Below, one piece after another: positions 34,499 to 42,826 of a stretch of DNA of 64,000 nucleotides. This stretch comes from Streptomyces sp. WMMC940 (lineage in GTDB: Bacteria > Actinomycetota > Actinomycetes > Streptomycetales > Streptomycetaceae), in the NCBI RefSeq assembly GCF_027460265.1, contig NZ_JAPZBC010000001.1, positions 4,533,501-4,597,500 of the forward strand, read 5' to 3'. The position numbers were made by a program, and so were the translations under genes. The notes under the pieces were generated by a model. The model was not told the origin of the DNA. It saw nothing but the letters and a program-made list of their open reading frames with translations, and ran no database searches. Each line of letters begins with the position of its first letter. Position 1 is the stretch's first letter.

Positions 34499-35332
34499 GT
34501 GCCGGCCCGCGCCCGACTCGCCGCCGCGGCCGGCGCCCTGCTGTCCGTGCTCTCCCCGGCCGCGCCCGCGGCGGCCGGGCAGGACTGGACGGCCGAGCCG
34601 GCGACGGGCGGCAGACCGTACGTCTATCTGGAGGGCCCGCCCGGCACGGTCATGGAGGACGGGGTCTCCGTGACCAACCCCGGGGCGGAACCGCTGACGG
34701 TACGGCTGCGGGCCGCCGGGACGGCCGGGCCGGTGTTCGCCGAGGACCGGGTCACCGTCCCCGCCCGCACCCGGGCCGACGTACCCTTCGCCGTGACGGT
34801 CCCGGCCTCCGCCTCCCCCGGCGACCGGTCCGCGCGGGTGGTGGTGTCGGCCGGCGGCCGTGAGGCGGTGGTACGCGTCCATGTGCGCGTCACGGGGCCC
34901 GAGCTGGCGGCGCTCACCGTGGAGGACGTCCGTGTCGACGGCCGCGTGATCCGCTACACCCTCGTCAACCGGGGCAACACCGTGCTCGTACCCAGGCTGG
35001 CCGTGCGCGCCGACGGGCTCACCGGCGAACTGCTGAGACGCCCCGCCCGGACTCTTCCGGTCGAGCTGGGTCCCGGCCGGAGCCTCGAACTGACCGAACC
35101 CTGGCCCGATCCGCCCGCCCTCGACTCCGTCGACGTCACGCTCCGCGTCACGGCCCCGGGGGCCCCTTCCGCCGAGGCGACGGCCTCCGCCCGGTACGTA
35201 CCGTGGGCCGCGGCGACGGGTACGGCGCTGGCGCTCGGTGCGGCGGCGGGCGGTCTCGCACTGTGGCGCGGCCGCGGACACACCCCCGACCGGCCCGAAC
35301 GGACCCCGGCACAGGCGGGAGCCCAACCGTGA
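34499..35332 (+). CDS. Secreted Ig-like protein with C-terminal membrane anchor (WxLIP/DUF916-like)
   Basis: 277 residues. The signal peptide (RLAAAAGALLSVLSPAAPAA) is followed by an Ig-like domain with PPGTVMEDGVSVTNPGAEPL, VPARTRADVPFAVTVPASAS, and a second beta domain; the C-terminus has one hydrophobic helix (AAATGTALALGAAAGGLAL) and a short basic/Pro tail. The layout is like WxL-interacting (DUF916) proteins of Firmicutes, but similarity is only at the level of pattern. The GTG at 34499 begins two nt after the previous stop; a GTG at 34460 is an alternative. Confidence 0.7.
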   Translation: MPARARLAAAAGALLSVLSPAAPAAAGQDWTAEPATGGRPYVYLEGPPGTVMEDGVSVTNPGAEPLTVRLRAAGTAGPVFAEDRVTVPARTRADVPFAVTVPASASPGDRSARVVVSAGGREAVVRVHVRVTGPELAALTVEDVRVDGRVIRYTLVNRGNTVLVPRLAVRADGLTGELLRRPARTLPVELGPGRSLELTEPWPDPPALDSVDVTLRVTAPGAPSAEATASARYVPWAAATGTALALGAAAGGLALWRGRGHTPDRPERTPAQAGAQP

Positions 35333-36456
35333 ACGGCGTCGCGCACACCCCGTCCGCCCGCCCCCGCCTTCTGCGATGGCCGCGCCGCGCGCTCCGTGTG
35401 TCGCGCTGTGCCGCCGCCGGCCGCGGGATCGCGGTGCGGCTGTCGGCCGTGCTCCTCGCCGCGGCCGTCGCCGGTCCGGCTCCGTACGCCGCCGCGGACA
35501 CGCAACCCGCCGTCCGTCTCTCCGCCGAACAGGCCGGCGGGGGCGGTGACATCACCGTCAGCGGCTCCGGCTGGCGGCCCCAGGCGTTGCTGATGCTGCT
35601 GATCTGCGGGCAGTCCGCCCCCGGCAGAGGGGTGATCGGCGGCACCAACTCCTGCGCCAACGCCGAGGGCCGGGCCGTGACCACCGACGCCAAGGGCGCC
35701 TTCAGCAGGAAGATGCCGGTCGCCGAGCCTCCTGAACCGTGTCCCTGTGTGGTCCACGTCGCCACGGTCACCGGCGAACGGGCCGCCGTGGACGCGCCGT
35801 TCACGGTCGCCGGCCATCCCACCGCCCCGCTGCCACGGCAGACGGACGGCGGCAGGCTCGCCGTGCTCGCGACCGCCGAACTGCGGGGGTCGAGCGGGCT
35901 GCTCGTCCGGTTCGGCGCTCCACCGGAACGTGAACTCGTCTTCACCGTCGGCAATCTCGGCACCGCCCCGGTCGAGGACCCCGTCTTCCGGGTCGGTACC
36001 GCCCACGGCGTCTTCGCCCCCCAGTGGGAGGAGCGCCAGTGGCGCGGCACCGTACAACCGGGCCGGAAGGCGCAGATCAAGCTGCCCGTCCGACTGCCGG
36101 CGGGGGCGCACGGCGACTACCGGATCTCCGTGAAGTACGGCTCGAAGGTGCTCGTCGAACAGCCCTGGGGCGTGGGCAGGCCCTGGGGCGTGACGCTCTT
36201 CTGGGTGCTGCTGGCCGTCGTCGTCCCGGCGGCGCTGTTCCGGATCGGGATGGCGGTCGTGGACCGCGTGCGGCCGCGGCACCCCGGCCGGCACCGCACC
36301 CCGCACCGCACCCCGCCCCACCCCGTCCCGCCCAGGGACGGGACGGCCTCCTCGGCGGAGGACGGCCGTCCCGTCACCACGCCCGCGGCCCTGCCGTGGT
36401 TCACCCCGGACTCCGCACCGTCAGAGAACCGACCCACGACGAAGGGACACACGTGA
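35329..36456 (+). CDS. Secreted beta-rich protein with C-terminal transmembrane helix
   Basis: 375 residues. N-terminal signal sequence after a basic stretch (IAVRLSAVLLAAAVAGPAPY), an Ig-like domain with GGGGDITVSGSGWRPQALL and four Cys (CGQS, SCAN, CPC), a second beta domain (LVFTVGNLGTAPVEDPVF, KLPVRLPAGAHGDYRISV), then the membrane helix GVTLFWVLLAVVVPAALF and a His/Arg/Pro-rich cytosolic tail. Family unknown. The GTG overlaps the previous stop (GTGA) and has GGGAG 7 nt upstream. Operon partner of the sorted proteins on both sides. Confidence 0.72.
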   Translation: MNGVAHTPSARPRLLRWPRRALRVSRCAAAGRGIAVRLSAVLLAAAVAGPAPYAAADTQPAVRLSAEQAGGGGDITVSGSGWRPQALLMLLICGQSAPGRGVIGGTNSCANAEGRAVTTDAKGAFSRKMPVAEPPEPCPCVVHVATVTGERAAVDAPFTVAGHPTAPLPRQTDGGRLAVLATAELRGSSGLLVRFGAPPERELVFTVGNLGTAPVEDPVFRVGTAHGVFAPQWEERQWRGTVQPGRKAQIKLPVRLPAGAHGDYRISVKYGSKVLVEQPWGVGRPWGVTLFWVLLAVVVPAALFRIGMAVVDRVRPRHPGRHRTPHRTPPHPVPPRDGTASSAEDGRPVTTPAALPWFTPDSAPSENRPTTKGHT

Positions 36457-37808
36457 GCACGCAACGGAGGATGAGCGCGGCAGGGCTCGCGCTGATGCTC
36501 GGCGGCGCGGGGATCCTGCTGGCCGCCTCCCCCGCCCAGGCCGCCGACGTCTCGTACGCGACGGAGTGCGTCCCGCCGCCCGTATCCGGGCTGCCGCCCG
36601 TCCGGGGCACCACCGCGGTGCAGATCACCGCGCCGGCGGAGGCCGAGGTCGGGGACGAGATCGAGGTGGTCTGGAAGACGGTCGAGGCGGCGTCCAAGAA
36701 CCCCGACGTGCTGGATCTGCAGAAGGACACGGTCAAGCCGACGGGCACCCTCGAGGTGGCCGGGGCGCAGACCGCCGAGCTGGCGATGGAGGGGCCCCGG
36801 CAGAACCCCCCGATCCCGAAGAACAGCCAGATGGTGCTGTCCGACATGAAGGCCAAGCTGAGGCTGACCGCACCCGGCGAGATCACGCTGACGCCGGGCG
36901 CGTACACCATCAACGTCTCCAAGCCGATCTCGACCGACACCGAGTGCACCCCGAAGGAGGCCGTCCAGCCGGGGGCGACCGTCAAGGTGGTGGAAGGCGG
37001 TGGTGGTTCGGGCGGGACGACGGGCGGCGACGCCGGCGGTTCGTCGAGCGGTGGTTCGTCCACGGGCGGTTCGTCGAGCGGTGGCGGCGACTCCGGCGGA
37101 ACCACGGGCGGTTCGTCGAGCGGTGGCGGCGACTCCGGCGGATCCACGGGCGGTGGCGGCGGCCAGACCGATTTCGAGGGCAGGGAGGTGCGGGTCGCGT
37201 ACGCCTGCAAGACGCCCATCGGCGACAAGGAGGCCGTCTCCCCGGTCAGGATCAACGCCAGGAAGAACGGCGGCGACTTCGACCTCACCGTGAAGTTCTC
37301 GAAGTCCGTGATGGACAGCCCCGCGGACATCCCGGCCGACTCCGTGAAACCGTCGATGGAGGTCCGGCTGGGCGGTGCCGACAAGGGCTCCGTGCACGTC
37401 GAGGGCCCCACGAACAAGGAGCCCATCAAGGCGGGCGACCCGATCGAGATCCCCGATCTGACCGGCACGTACAAGCCGGGCGCCGGCGGCAGGTCGACGC
37501 TCAGCCCGGGCGTCCTCACGGTCGAGGCGCTGGGCACCACGACGACCTGCGCCCCGCCCGCCGACGTCGCGGTGTCCCTGGAGCTCGACACCTCCGCCCA
37601 GCCGGGCGGTGCGAGCGGCGGCTCCGGCGGTGCCGCCTCAGGCGCGGCAGGCGGCGGTGACGCCGCCTCGGGTGGCGGCCTCGCCGACACCGGTGCCGGG
37701 GACGACGGAGCCCTGCGCGCCCTCGCCCTCGTGGCCGGCACGGTCATCCTGACCGGTGGCGCGGTCTTCACGTTCACGCCGTGGGGGAGGCTGCGCGGGG
37801 CTCGGTGA
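36453..37808 (+). CDS. Two-domain secreted surface protein with LADTG sorting signal
   Basis: 451 residues. Signal peptide (about 1-31), first beta domain with Cys pair (about 32-170), a ~55-residue Gly/Ser/Thr linker with repeated GGSSSGGG, then a second domain (about 235-370; RVAYACKTPIGDKEAVSPV ... TTTTCAPP) homologous to the single domain of the first operon gene. The tail is GLADTG, a hydrophobic helix and WGRLRGAR: LAxTG is the signal expected for class E sortases of actinomycetes. The GTG overlaps the previous stop (GTGA). A very long hairpin follows. Confidence 0.82.
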   Translation: MSTQRRMSAAGLALMLGGAGILLAASPAQAADVSYATECVPPPVSGLPPVRGTTAVQITAPAEAEVGDEIEVVWKTVEAASKNPDVLDLQKDTVKPTGTLEVAGAQTAELAMEGPRQNPPIPKNSQMVLSDMKAKLRLTAPGEITLTPGAYTINVSKPISTDTECTPKEAVQPGATVKVVEGGGGSGGTTGGDAGGSSSGGSSTGGSSSGGGDSGGTTGGSSSGGGDSGGSTGGGGGQTDFEGREVRVAYACKTPIGDKEAVSPVRINARKNGGDFDLTVKFSKSVMDSPADIPADSVKPSMEVRLGGADKGSVHVEGPTNKEPIKAGDPIEIPDLTGTYKPGAGGRSTLSPGVLTVEALGTTTTCAPPADVAVSLELDTSAQPGGASGGSGGAASGAAGGGDAASGGGLADTGAGDDGALRALALVAGTVILTGGAVFTFTPWGRLRGAR

Positions 37809-37935
37809 GCCGCACGGGCGCGGCCGGCCGGCCAGGGCTTCCGCGCCAGGCCTCGCGACGGCGGCGACGAGGTCACGACGACGAGGTCGCCCCCGGCTAC
37901 GGGCACGGCGTCCTGAGTCCGGGGACGACGGCATG

Positions 37936-37987
37936 GGAACGGGGCCGGCCCGGCACGCGGTTGTGCGTGCCGGGCCGACCCCGTTCC
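37936..37987. terminator. Bidirectional 23-bp hairpin terminator
   Basis: Arms 37936-37958 and 37965-37987 (left arm starts GGAACGGGGCCGGCCCGG) are complementary with one mismatch and a 6-nt loop GGTTGT. It lies between the ends of two converging genes and would stop transcription from both. Confidence 0.8.
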
Positions 37988-38020
37988 GCGGAGAGCGCCC
38001 GCGCCGGCGGACGCGTGACG

Positions 38021-39523
38021 TCAGCGGACGTCGCCCATGAGGGCGCGGATCTTCCTGCCCGCCATCATGAACGTCAGGCCCGCCACGATCGCGATCACCG
38101 CCCACATCGAGTAGTACGCGGCGTCGCCCAGCGGCTCGTTGAGCTTGGTGGTCCAGCCGTTCAGGGCGTTGCCCGTCGCGGTGGCCAGGAACCACAGGCC
38201 CATGATCTGGCCGACGAACTGCTTGGGGGCGAGCTTCGTGGAGAGCGACAGGCCGACCGGCGACAGGCACATCTCGCCGAGGGTCTGGACGAGGTAGACG
38301 CTCAGCAGCCAGAAGACGGTGACCTTGCCGGTCTCGCTGTTCGCGGCCGCGGCGCCCGCCAGGCCCATGATGGCGAAGGAACCGCCGATGAGCAGCATCG
38401 CCAGGGCGAACTTCATCGGGGTGCTGGGCTCGCGGTTGCGCTTGGCGAGCCTGACCCAGAGGGCGGCGAAGAGCGGGGCCAGCACGATGACCATGGCCGG
38501 GTTCACCGACTGGTACCAGGACGCGGGGAACTCCCAGCCGCCGATCACGCGGTCGGTCTTGTTGTCCGCGAACAGGGTCAGCAGCGAGCCCGACTGGTCG
38601 TAGATCATCCAGAAGAGCACGGCCGTGGCGAAGAACCAGGCGAACGCCTGGATCTTGGGCTTGTCGGTCGCGGTCAGCGCCGGGTTCCGGTACATCGCGG
38701 CGAAGTAGACGACCGGCACGACGATGCCGAGGACCGCCAGGACGTTGACGATGTGCTCGATGTCGTACGTGCCGAGCAGCACGTCGACGGCGAGGGCGGC
38801 GACGGCCAGGCCGCCCCACAGCAGGACCTTGCGCAGCGCGGTCCGCTTCTCCTCCGGCGTCGCCGGGGTGCCGGGCTCCTTGCCGACGTCGCCGAGATGG
38901 CGGCTGCCGAGGACGTACTGGACGACCGCCAGCGTCATGCCGATACCGGCGACGGAGAACCCGAGGTGCCAGTTGACGTTCTCGCCCAGGTAGCCGACGA
39001 CCAGCGGGGCGGCCATGGCGCCGATGTTGATCGCCATGTAGAAGAGCGTGAAACCGGCGTCCCGGCGCGCGCTGGACTGGCCCTCGTAGAGCCCGCCGAC
39101 CATGGCCGAGATGTTCGGCTTCAGCAGACCCGTACCGGCGGCGATGAGCACCAGACCGGCGAAGAAGGCGGTGCCGGACGGGATGGCCAGGGTGTAGTGG
39201 CCCAGCGCGATGACGATTCCGCCGACGAGGACGGCCTTGCGCGCGCCCCACAGGCGGTCGGCGATCCAGCCGCCGGGCATGGCCGCCATGTAGACGACGG
39301 CGTTGTAGACGCCGTAGATCGAGGCGGCCAGCGCCTCCCTGCCCTGGAGCGGTCCGTCGAGGACTCCCGCGACCAGATAGAGGACGAGGATGCCGCGCAT
39401 TCCGTACCAGGAAAAGCGCTCCCACATCTCCGTCATGAAGAGCGTGGCCATACCGCGTGGGTGGCCGAGGAAGGTCTTCTCGCCAGGAGTGCTGGACGAG
39501 TCCTTCGTCAGGCTGGACGCCAT
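38021..39523 (-). CDS. POT/PTR-family proton-coupled peptide transporter
   Basis: 500 residues, major-facilitator fold with about 14 helices. Family signatures: FMTEMWERFSWYGMRGILVL in helix 1 (ExxERFxYY-like proton/peptide site), GGWIADRLWGARKAVLVG, FTLFYMAINIGAM and FWMIYDQSGSLLTLFAD (helix 7), and near the end LGEMCLSPVGLSLSTKLAP. It imports di- and tripeptides. The ATG at 39523 has AAGGA 5 nt upstream. It is preceded by a 465-bp region containing an intrinsic terminator in its leader (see 39766), so expression may be attenuated. Confidence 0.93.
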   Translation of the reverse strand: MASSLTKDSSSTPGEKTFLGHPRGMATLFMTEMWERFSWYGMRGILVLYLVAGVLDGPLQGREALAASIYGVYNAVVYMAAMPGGWIADRLWGARKAVLVGGIVIALGHYTLAIPSGTAFFAGLVLIAAGTGLLKPNISAMVGGLYEGQSSARRDAGFTLFYMAINIGAMAAPLVVGYLGENVNWHLGFSVAGIGMTLAVVQYVLGSRHLGDVGKEPGTPATPEEKRTALRKVLLWGGLAVAALAVDVLLGTYDIEHIVNVLAVLGIVVPVVYFAAMYRNPALTATDKPKIQAFAWFFATAVLFWMIYDQSGSLLTLFADNKTDRVIGGWEFPASWYQSVNPAMVIVLAPLFAALWVRLAKRNREPSTPMKFALAMLLIGGSFAIMGLAGAAAANSETGKVTVFWLLSVYLVQTLGEMCLSPVGLSLSTKLAPKQFVGQIMGLWFLATATGNALNGWTTKLNEPLGDAAYYSMWAVIAIVAGLTFMMAGRKIRALMGDVR

Positions 39524-39976
39524 GTCGATCCTTGCTGCTCGGGACGCGCCGCCTCGTGAGCGGTTTCCGCGCCCGGTGGGGGGCGGCCGGCACCGGCGGG
39601 GGAGCGGTCCCGCCCCGCGCCCGAGGGGCCCGTCCCAGGGTGGGGGACGAGGGACGGTCCTCGCCGGGATCCACACCCCGCGCGCGTCGTCGCGTGCGGG
39701 GCCCGGCCCAGGTCATTCACCGTCACGGAGGGGCGGGGCTCCCGCCCGACTCCGCGCAGAAAAGAGACCTTTGGCGGTAAAAGCAGCCAAAGGTCCCCGT
39801 GTAGTGCTGTAGGCGCCTTGACACCATAAGGCATGACAGCAACATGTTTAGACCACTTGAGAGAAGGATCACAGGCGTTCGTGGAACCGCCTGCCCATAT
39901 TCGAAGGCGCAAACCAGGATGCATCGCCGACATCGGGGGTCTGCCCAGGACCCCCCTGAGCGTGACCGCCGCGGAC
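39524..39976. other. Gene-free divergent region between POT transporter and response regulator
   Basis: No gene is supported. It contains low-complexity GC sequence near the transporter, the T-tailed hairpin at 39761-39795, an isolated TTGACA at 39818-39823 (forward; no good -10 recognised), GCCTT/AAGGC arms around 39814-39831, and a GGGGGTC/GACCCCC hairpin (39935-39955) just before the response-regulator promoter. Confidence 0.5.
39761..39795 (-). terminator. Intrinsic terminator in leader of POT transporter
   Basis: On the reverse strand GACCTTTGGC, loop of 10, GCCAAAGGTC (perfect 10-bp stem, 39766-39795) is followed by TCTTTTCT, a real T-run. It stands about 240 nt upstream of the transporter start, with no reverse-strand gene before it, so it is placed like an attenuator. 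Confidence 0.6.
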
Positions 39977-39988
39977 TACCATCACCCC
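39977..39988 (+). promoter_or_regulatory. -10 element of leaderless response-regulator mRNA
   Basis: TACCAT (39977-39982) is followed by six nt and the ATG at 39989, the predicted +1. No ribosome site is present. No convincing -35. Confidence 0.5.
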
Positions 39989-40666
39989 ATGACCCGTGTA
40001 CTGCTCGCCGAGGACGACGCATCCATCTCCGAGCCGCTGGCGCGTGCGTTGCGCCGGGAGGGGTACGAGGTCGAGGTCCGTGAGGACGGCCCGGCCGCGC
40101 TCCACGCCGGGCTCCAGGGCGGTGTCGACCTGGTCGTGCTGGATCTCGGGCTGCCCGGGATGGACGGGCTCGAAGTGGCGAGGCGGCTGCGCGCCGACGG
40201 CCACAGCGTGCCGATCCTGGTGCTGACCGCCCGAGCCGACGAGGTGGACACGGTGGTCGGCCTGGACGCCGGTGCCGACGACTACGTGACCAAGCCCTTC
40301 CGGCTCGCCGAACTGCTGGCCCGGGTACGGGCCTTGCTCCGGCGCGGCGCCGCGGAGCCCGCGGCGGCGCCCGCGACGCACGGCGTGCGGATCGACGTCG
40401 AGTCCCACCGGGCCTGGATGGGCGAGGAGGAGCTGCAGCTCACGGCGAAGGAGTTCGACCTGCTGCGCGTGCTGGTGCGGGACGCCGGCCGGGTGGTCAC
40501 CCGCGATCAGTTGATGCGCGAGGTCTGGGACACCACCTGGTGGTCGTCCACGAAGACCCTCGACATGCACATCTCCTGGCTGCGCAAGAAGCTGGGGGAC
40601 GACGCGGCGAACCCGAGGTACATCGCGACGGTCCGAGGCGTCGGTTTCCGCTTCGAGAAGAACTGA
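39989..40666 (+). CDS. OmpR/PhoB-family response regulator
   Basis: 225 residues. Receiver domain 1-115 with acidic pocket (AEDD, 7-10), phospho-acceptor Asp52 in VLDLGLPGMDG, Thr80 and Lys102 (VTKPF). Winged-helix DNA-binding domain about 130-222 (LTAKEFDLLRVLV, TRDQLMREVW, STKTLDMHISWLRKKLG, YIATVRGVGFRF). The start is leaderless: no ribosome site, and TACCAT six nt upstream. The partner kinase gene begins 157 bp downstream. The stimulus is unknown; proximity to the peptide transporter may be meaningful. Confidence 0.94.
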   Translation: MTRVLLAEDDASISEPLARALRREGYEVEVREDGPAALHAGLQGGVDLVVLDLGLPGMDGLEVARRLRADGHSVPILVLTARADEVDTVVGLDAGADDYVTKPFRLAELLARVRALLRRGAAEPAAAPATHGVRIDVESHRAWMGEEELQLTAKEFDLLRVLVRDAGRVVTRDQLMREVWDTTWWSSTKTLDMHISWLRKKLGDDAANPRYIATVRGVGFRFEKN

Positions 40667-40823
40667 CCACAGGGGACCGGCCGGCCGCCCGGCGTGACCG
40701 CCCGGGACCGGTCGGGACACCGCGGTTCGGGACAACAGGGCCTCGGGGCCGCACCGTCCCGGGCCGGCAAGGACCGCGGGGGTCCGGCCCCCGCACGACC
40801 GCAAGACCCGCCCGGAGGGCACC

Positions 40824-42092
40824 GTGCGCCGCCGACTGATCAACTCCACCCTGGCCGTGGTGCTCGTGGTGATCGCCGTCTTCGGTGTGTCGCTCGTCAT
40901 CGTCGAGACGCGCACCATCAGCAACAGCGCCCAGGAGAGCGTCGACTCCGAGGCGTTGCGGCTGGTCAGCGTCATCGAGGCCAAGGTCCTGGAGCACGAG
41001 CGGGTCGACGACGGGGTGCTGGCCGACCAGATCGGGCCGGACCGGTTCGCCAGGATCGAGATCCCCGGCAGCCCGCCGGTCGAGGTGGGGCAGCGGCCCT
41101 CCGGCAGCGTGATCCGCGGCACCGCCACCGGCGAGCAGGGCGAGCGGGTCACCGTCGAGGAGTCCCGGGCCACCGTGACCCGCGAGGTCGGCCGTTCCCT
41201 GATGATCATCGGTGCGGTGGCGCTGCTCGCCGTCGTCGCCGCCGTACTGCTCGCCGTGCGGCAGGCCAACCGGCTCGCCTCGCCGCTGACCGATCTCGCC
41301 GAGACCGCGGAGCGGCTGGGCTCCGGTGACCCGCGGCCGCGTCACAAGAGGTACGGCGTTCCCGAACTCGACCGCGTCGCCGACGTCCTGGACGCCAGCG
41401 CCGAGCGGATCGCCCGGATGCTGACCGCCGAGCGTCGGCTCGCCGCCGACGCGTCCCACCAGCTCCGTACACCCCTCACCGCCCTGTCCATGCGGCTGGA
41501 GGAGATCTCCGCCACGGACGACCCGGACACCGTCAAGGAGGAGGCGAACGTCGCGCTCACCCAGGTGGAACGACTCACCGACGTGGTGGAGCGGCTGCTC
41601 ACCAACGCCCGGGACCCGAGGACCGGGTCCGCGGTCGCCTTCGACCTCGACGAGGTCGTCAAACAGCAGATCGAGGAGTGGCGCCCCGCGTACCGCAGCG
41701 CGGGTCGCGCCATCGTCTGCTCGGGCAAGCAGGGTATGCGGGCCGTTGGAACACCGGGCGCGGTCGCCCAGGTGCTGGCGGCCCTGATCGAGAACTCGCT
41801 GATGCACGGGGGCGGCACGGTGGCCCTGCGTACGCGTGTCACCGGCAACCAGGCCGTCATCGAAGTGACCGACGAGGGGCCCGGAGTGCCGGCCGACCTG
41901 GGGGCGCGGATCTTCGAGCGCACCATCAGCGGGCGGAACTCGACGGGCATCGGTCTCGCCGTGGCCCGGGACCTCGCGGAGGCGGACGGCGGACGGCTGG
42001 AGCTGCTGCAGCAGCAGCCCGCGGTGTTCGCCCTGTTCCTGAGCCGCGAGGCGCGGCCGCGCAAGGAGGAGCCGGAGCACACGGTGCGCTGA
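40824..42092 (+). CDS. Sensor histidine kinase
   Basis: 422 residues. Two membrane helices (about 8-27 and 125-146) flank a ~95-residue extracellular sensor region; a HAMP-like linker (RQANRLASPLTDLAETAERL), the H box ADASHQLRTPLTALS with phospho-acceptor His212, N box ALIENSLMHGGG, G1 DEGPGVPADLG, G2 STGIGLAVARDLAEADGG. Phosphorylates the preceding regulator. The GTG has GGAGG 5 nt upstream. Separated from the regulator gene by a GC-rich 157-bp spacer. Confidence 0.93.
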   Translation: MRRRLINSTLAVVLVVIAVFGVSLVIVETRTISNSAQESVDSEALRLVSVIEAKVLEHERVDDGVLADQIGPDRFARIEIPGSPPVEVGQRPSGSVIRGTATGEQGERVTVEESRATVTREVGRSLMIIGAVALLAVVAAVLLAVRQANRLASPLTDLAETAERLGSGDPRPRHKRYGVPELDRVADVLDASAERIARMLTAERRLAADASHQLRTPLTALSMRLEEISATDDPDTVKEEANVALTQVERLTDVVERLLTNARDPRTGSAVAFDLDEVVKQQIEEWRPAYRSAGRAIVCSGKQGMRAVGTPGAVAQVLAALIENSLMHGGGTVALRTRVTGNQAVIEVTDEGPGVPADLGARIFERTISGRNSTGIGLAVARDLAEADGGRLELLQQQPAVFALFLSREARPRKEEPEHTVR

Positions 42093-42152
42093 GGCGGCGC
42101 GGGACGTACCGGACGGGGTGCCGGGGGAGGGCGCGACGAGCGGCGGGCCGGT

Positions 42153-42662
42153 TCAGCTGCCGACGCGGTCGGGCGCCTCCGTGCGCCGCTGCTCCAGGAA
42201 GGACTCCGCGGTCTGCACGGCCTCCCGTGCCGGCAGGGCCCGGAAGACCCAGGTGCGGTACGACCAGAAGCGGAACAGCGTCGCGACGGCGATGCCGAAG
42301 AACTTGAAGAAGTTGCTCTGCAGCGGGTCGTCCCAGCCGAACCCGTAGGTCGCGACGTACAGCACACCGTTCTCGATCACCAGGCCGACCGCGCTGAACA
42401 GCAGGAACAGGGTGAGTTCCTTGGTTCGGCCGCTCTTGTCCCGGTCCCGGTACGTGAAGTAGCGGAAGCCCACGTAGTTGAACAGGATCGCGATGACGGT
42501 GGCGAGGAGGCTGGCGCGCACCACCGGGATCTCGGTGGTCTGCCGCAGCAGGTTGAAGACCGCCATGTTGACCAGGAGGCCCAGGGCGCCGACCGCGCCG
42601 AACTTGGCGACCTCGCGCGCGAGCCGGTTCAGTCGCACACGCAGTGCGCCCCGTTCGCTCAT
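42153..42662 (-). CDS. GtrA-family membrane protein
   Basis: 169 residues with four hydrophobic helices and FGAVGALGLLVNMAVFNLL, VIAILFNYVGFRYFTYRDRD and LFRFWSYRTWVF, the GtrA pattern. Relatives move or help move lipid-linked sugars (undecaprenyl/decaprenyl-phosphate glucose or arabinose) across the membrane for surface glycosylation. No strong ribosome site at the ATG. Convergent with the kinase gene and divergent from purK. Confidence 0.9.
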   Translation of the reverse strand: MSERGALRVRLNRLAREVAKFGAVGALGLLVNMAVFNLLRQTTEIPVVRASLLATVIAILFNYVGFRYFTYRDRDKSGRTKELTLFLLFSAVGLVIENGVLYVATYGFGWDDPLQSNFFKFFGIAVATLFRFWSYRTWVFRALPAREAVQTAESFLEQRRTEAPDRVGS

Positions 42663-42814
42663 GGTGTCCGCTGGTCCCGTCCGGTCGACTACGTCAACCA
42701 GACCACTCTAACCAGCACCTCCGCCGCGTGCCCGACGGACGGCCATGAAGGAGCGCACACCCTTGTGGGATCGTACGAAGCGGTGGGGCGGGCAGGACCG
42801 TACGGAGCTCCGGA

Positions 42815-42826
42815 TACCCTGAGAGG
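42815..42826 (+). promoter_or_regulatory. -10 element placing purK start at +1
   Basis: TACCCT (42815-42820) plus six nt GAGAGG, then the GTG at 42827. GAGAGG touches the start codon, too close for a normal ribosome site, so a leaderless mRNA is likely. Confidence 0.45.

Noticed and set aside
39818..39848. Forward promoter from TTGACA at 39818
   Set aside because: No acceptable -10 at 16-19 nt (only CATGTT at 19 nt), and the response regulator has a better-placed -10 directly before its start.
42093..42152. Terminator between sensor kinase and GtrA gene
   Set aside because: GC-rich but no stem longer than a few pairs could be drawn.
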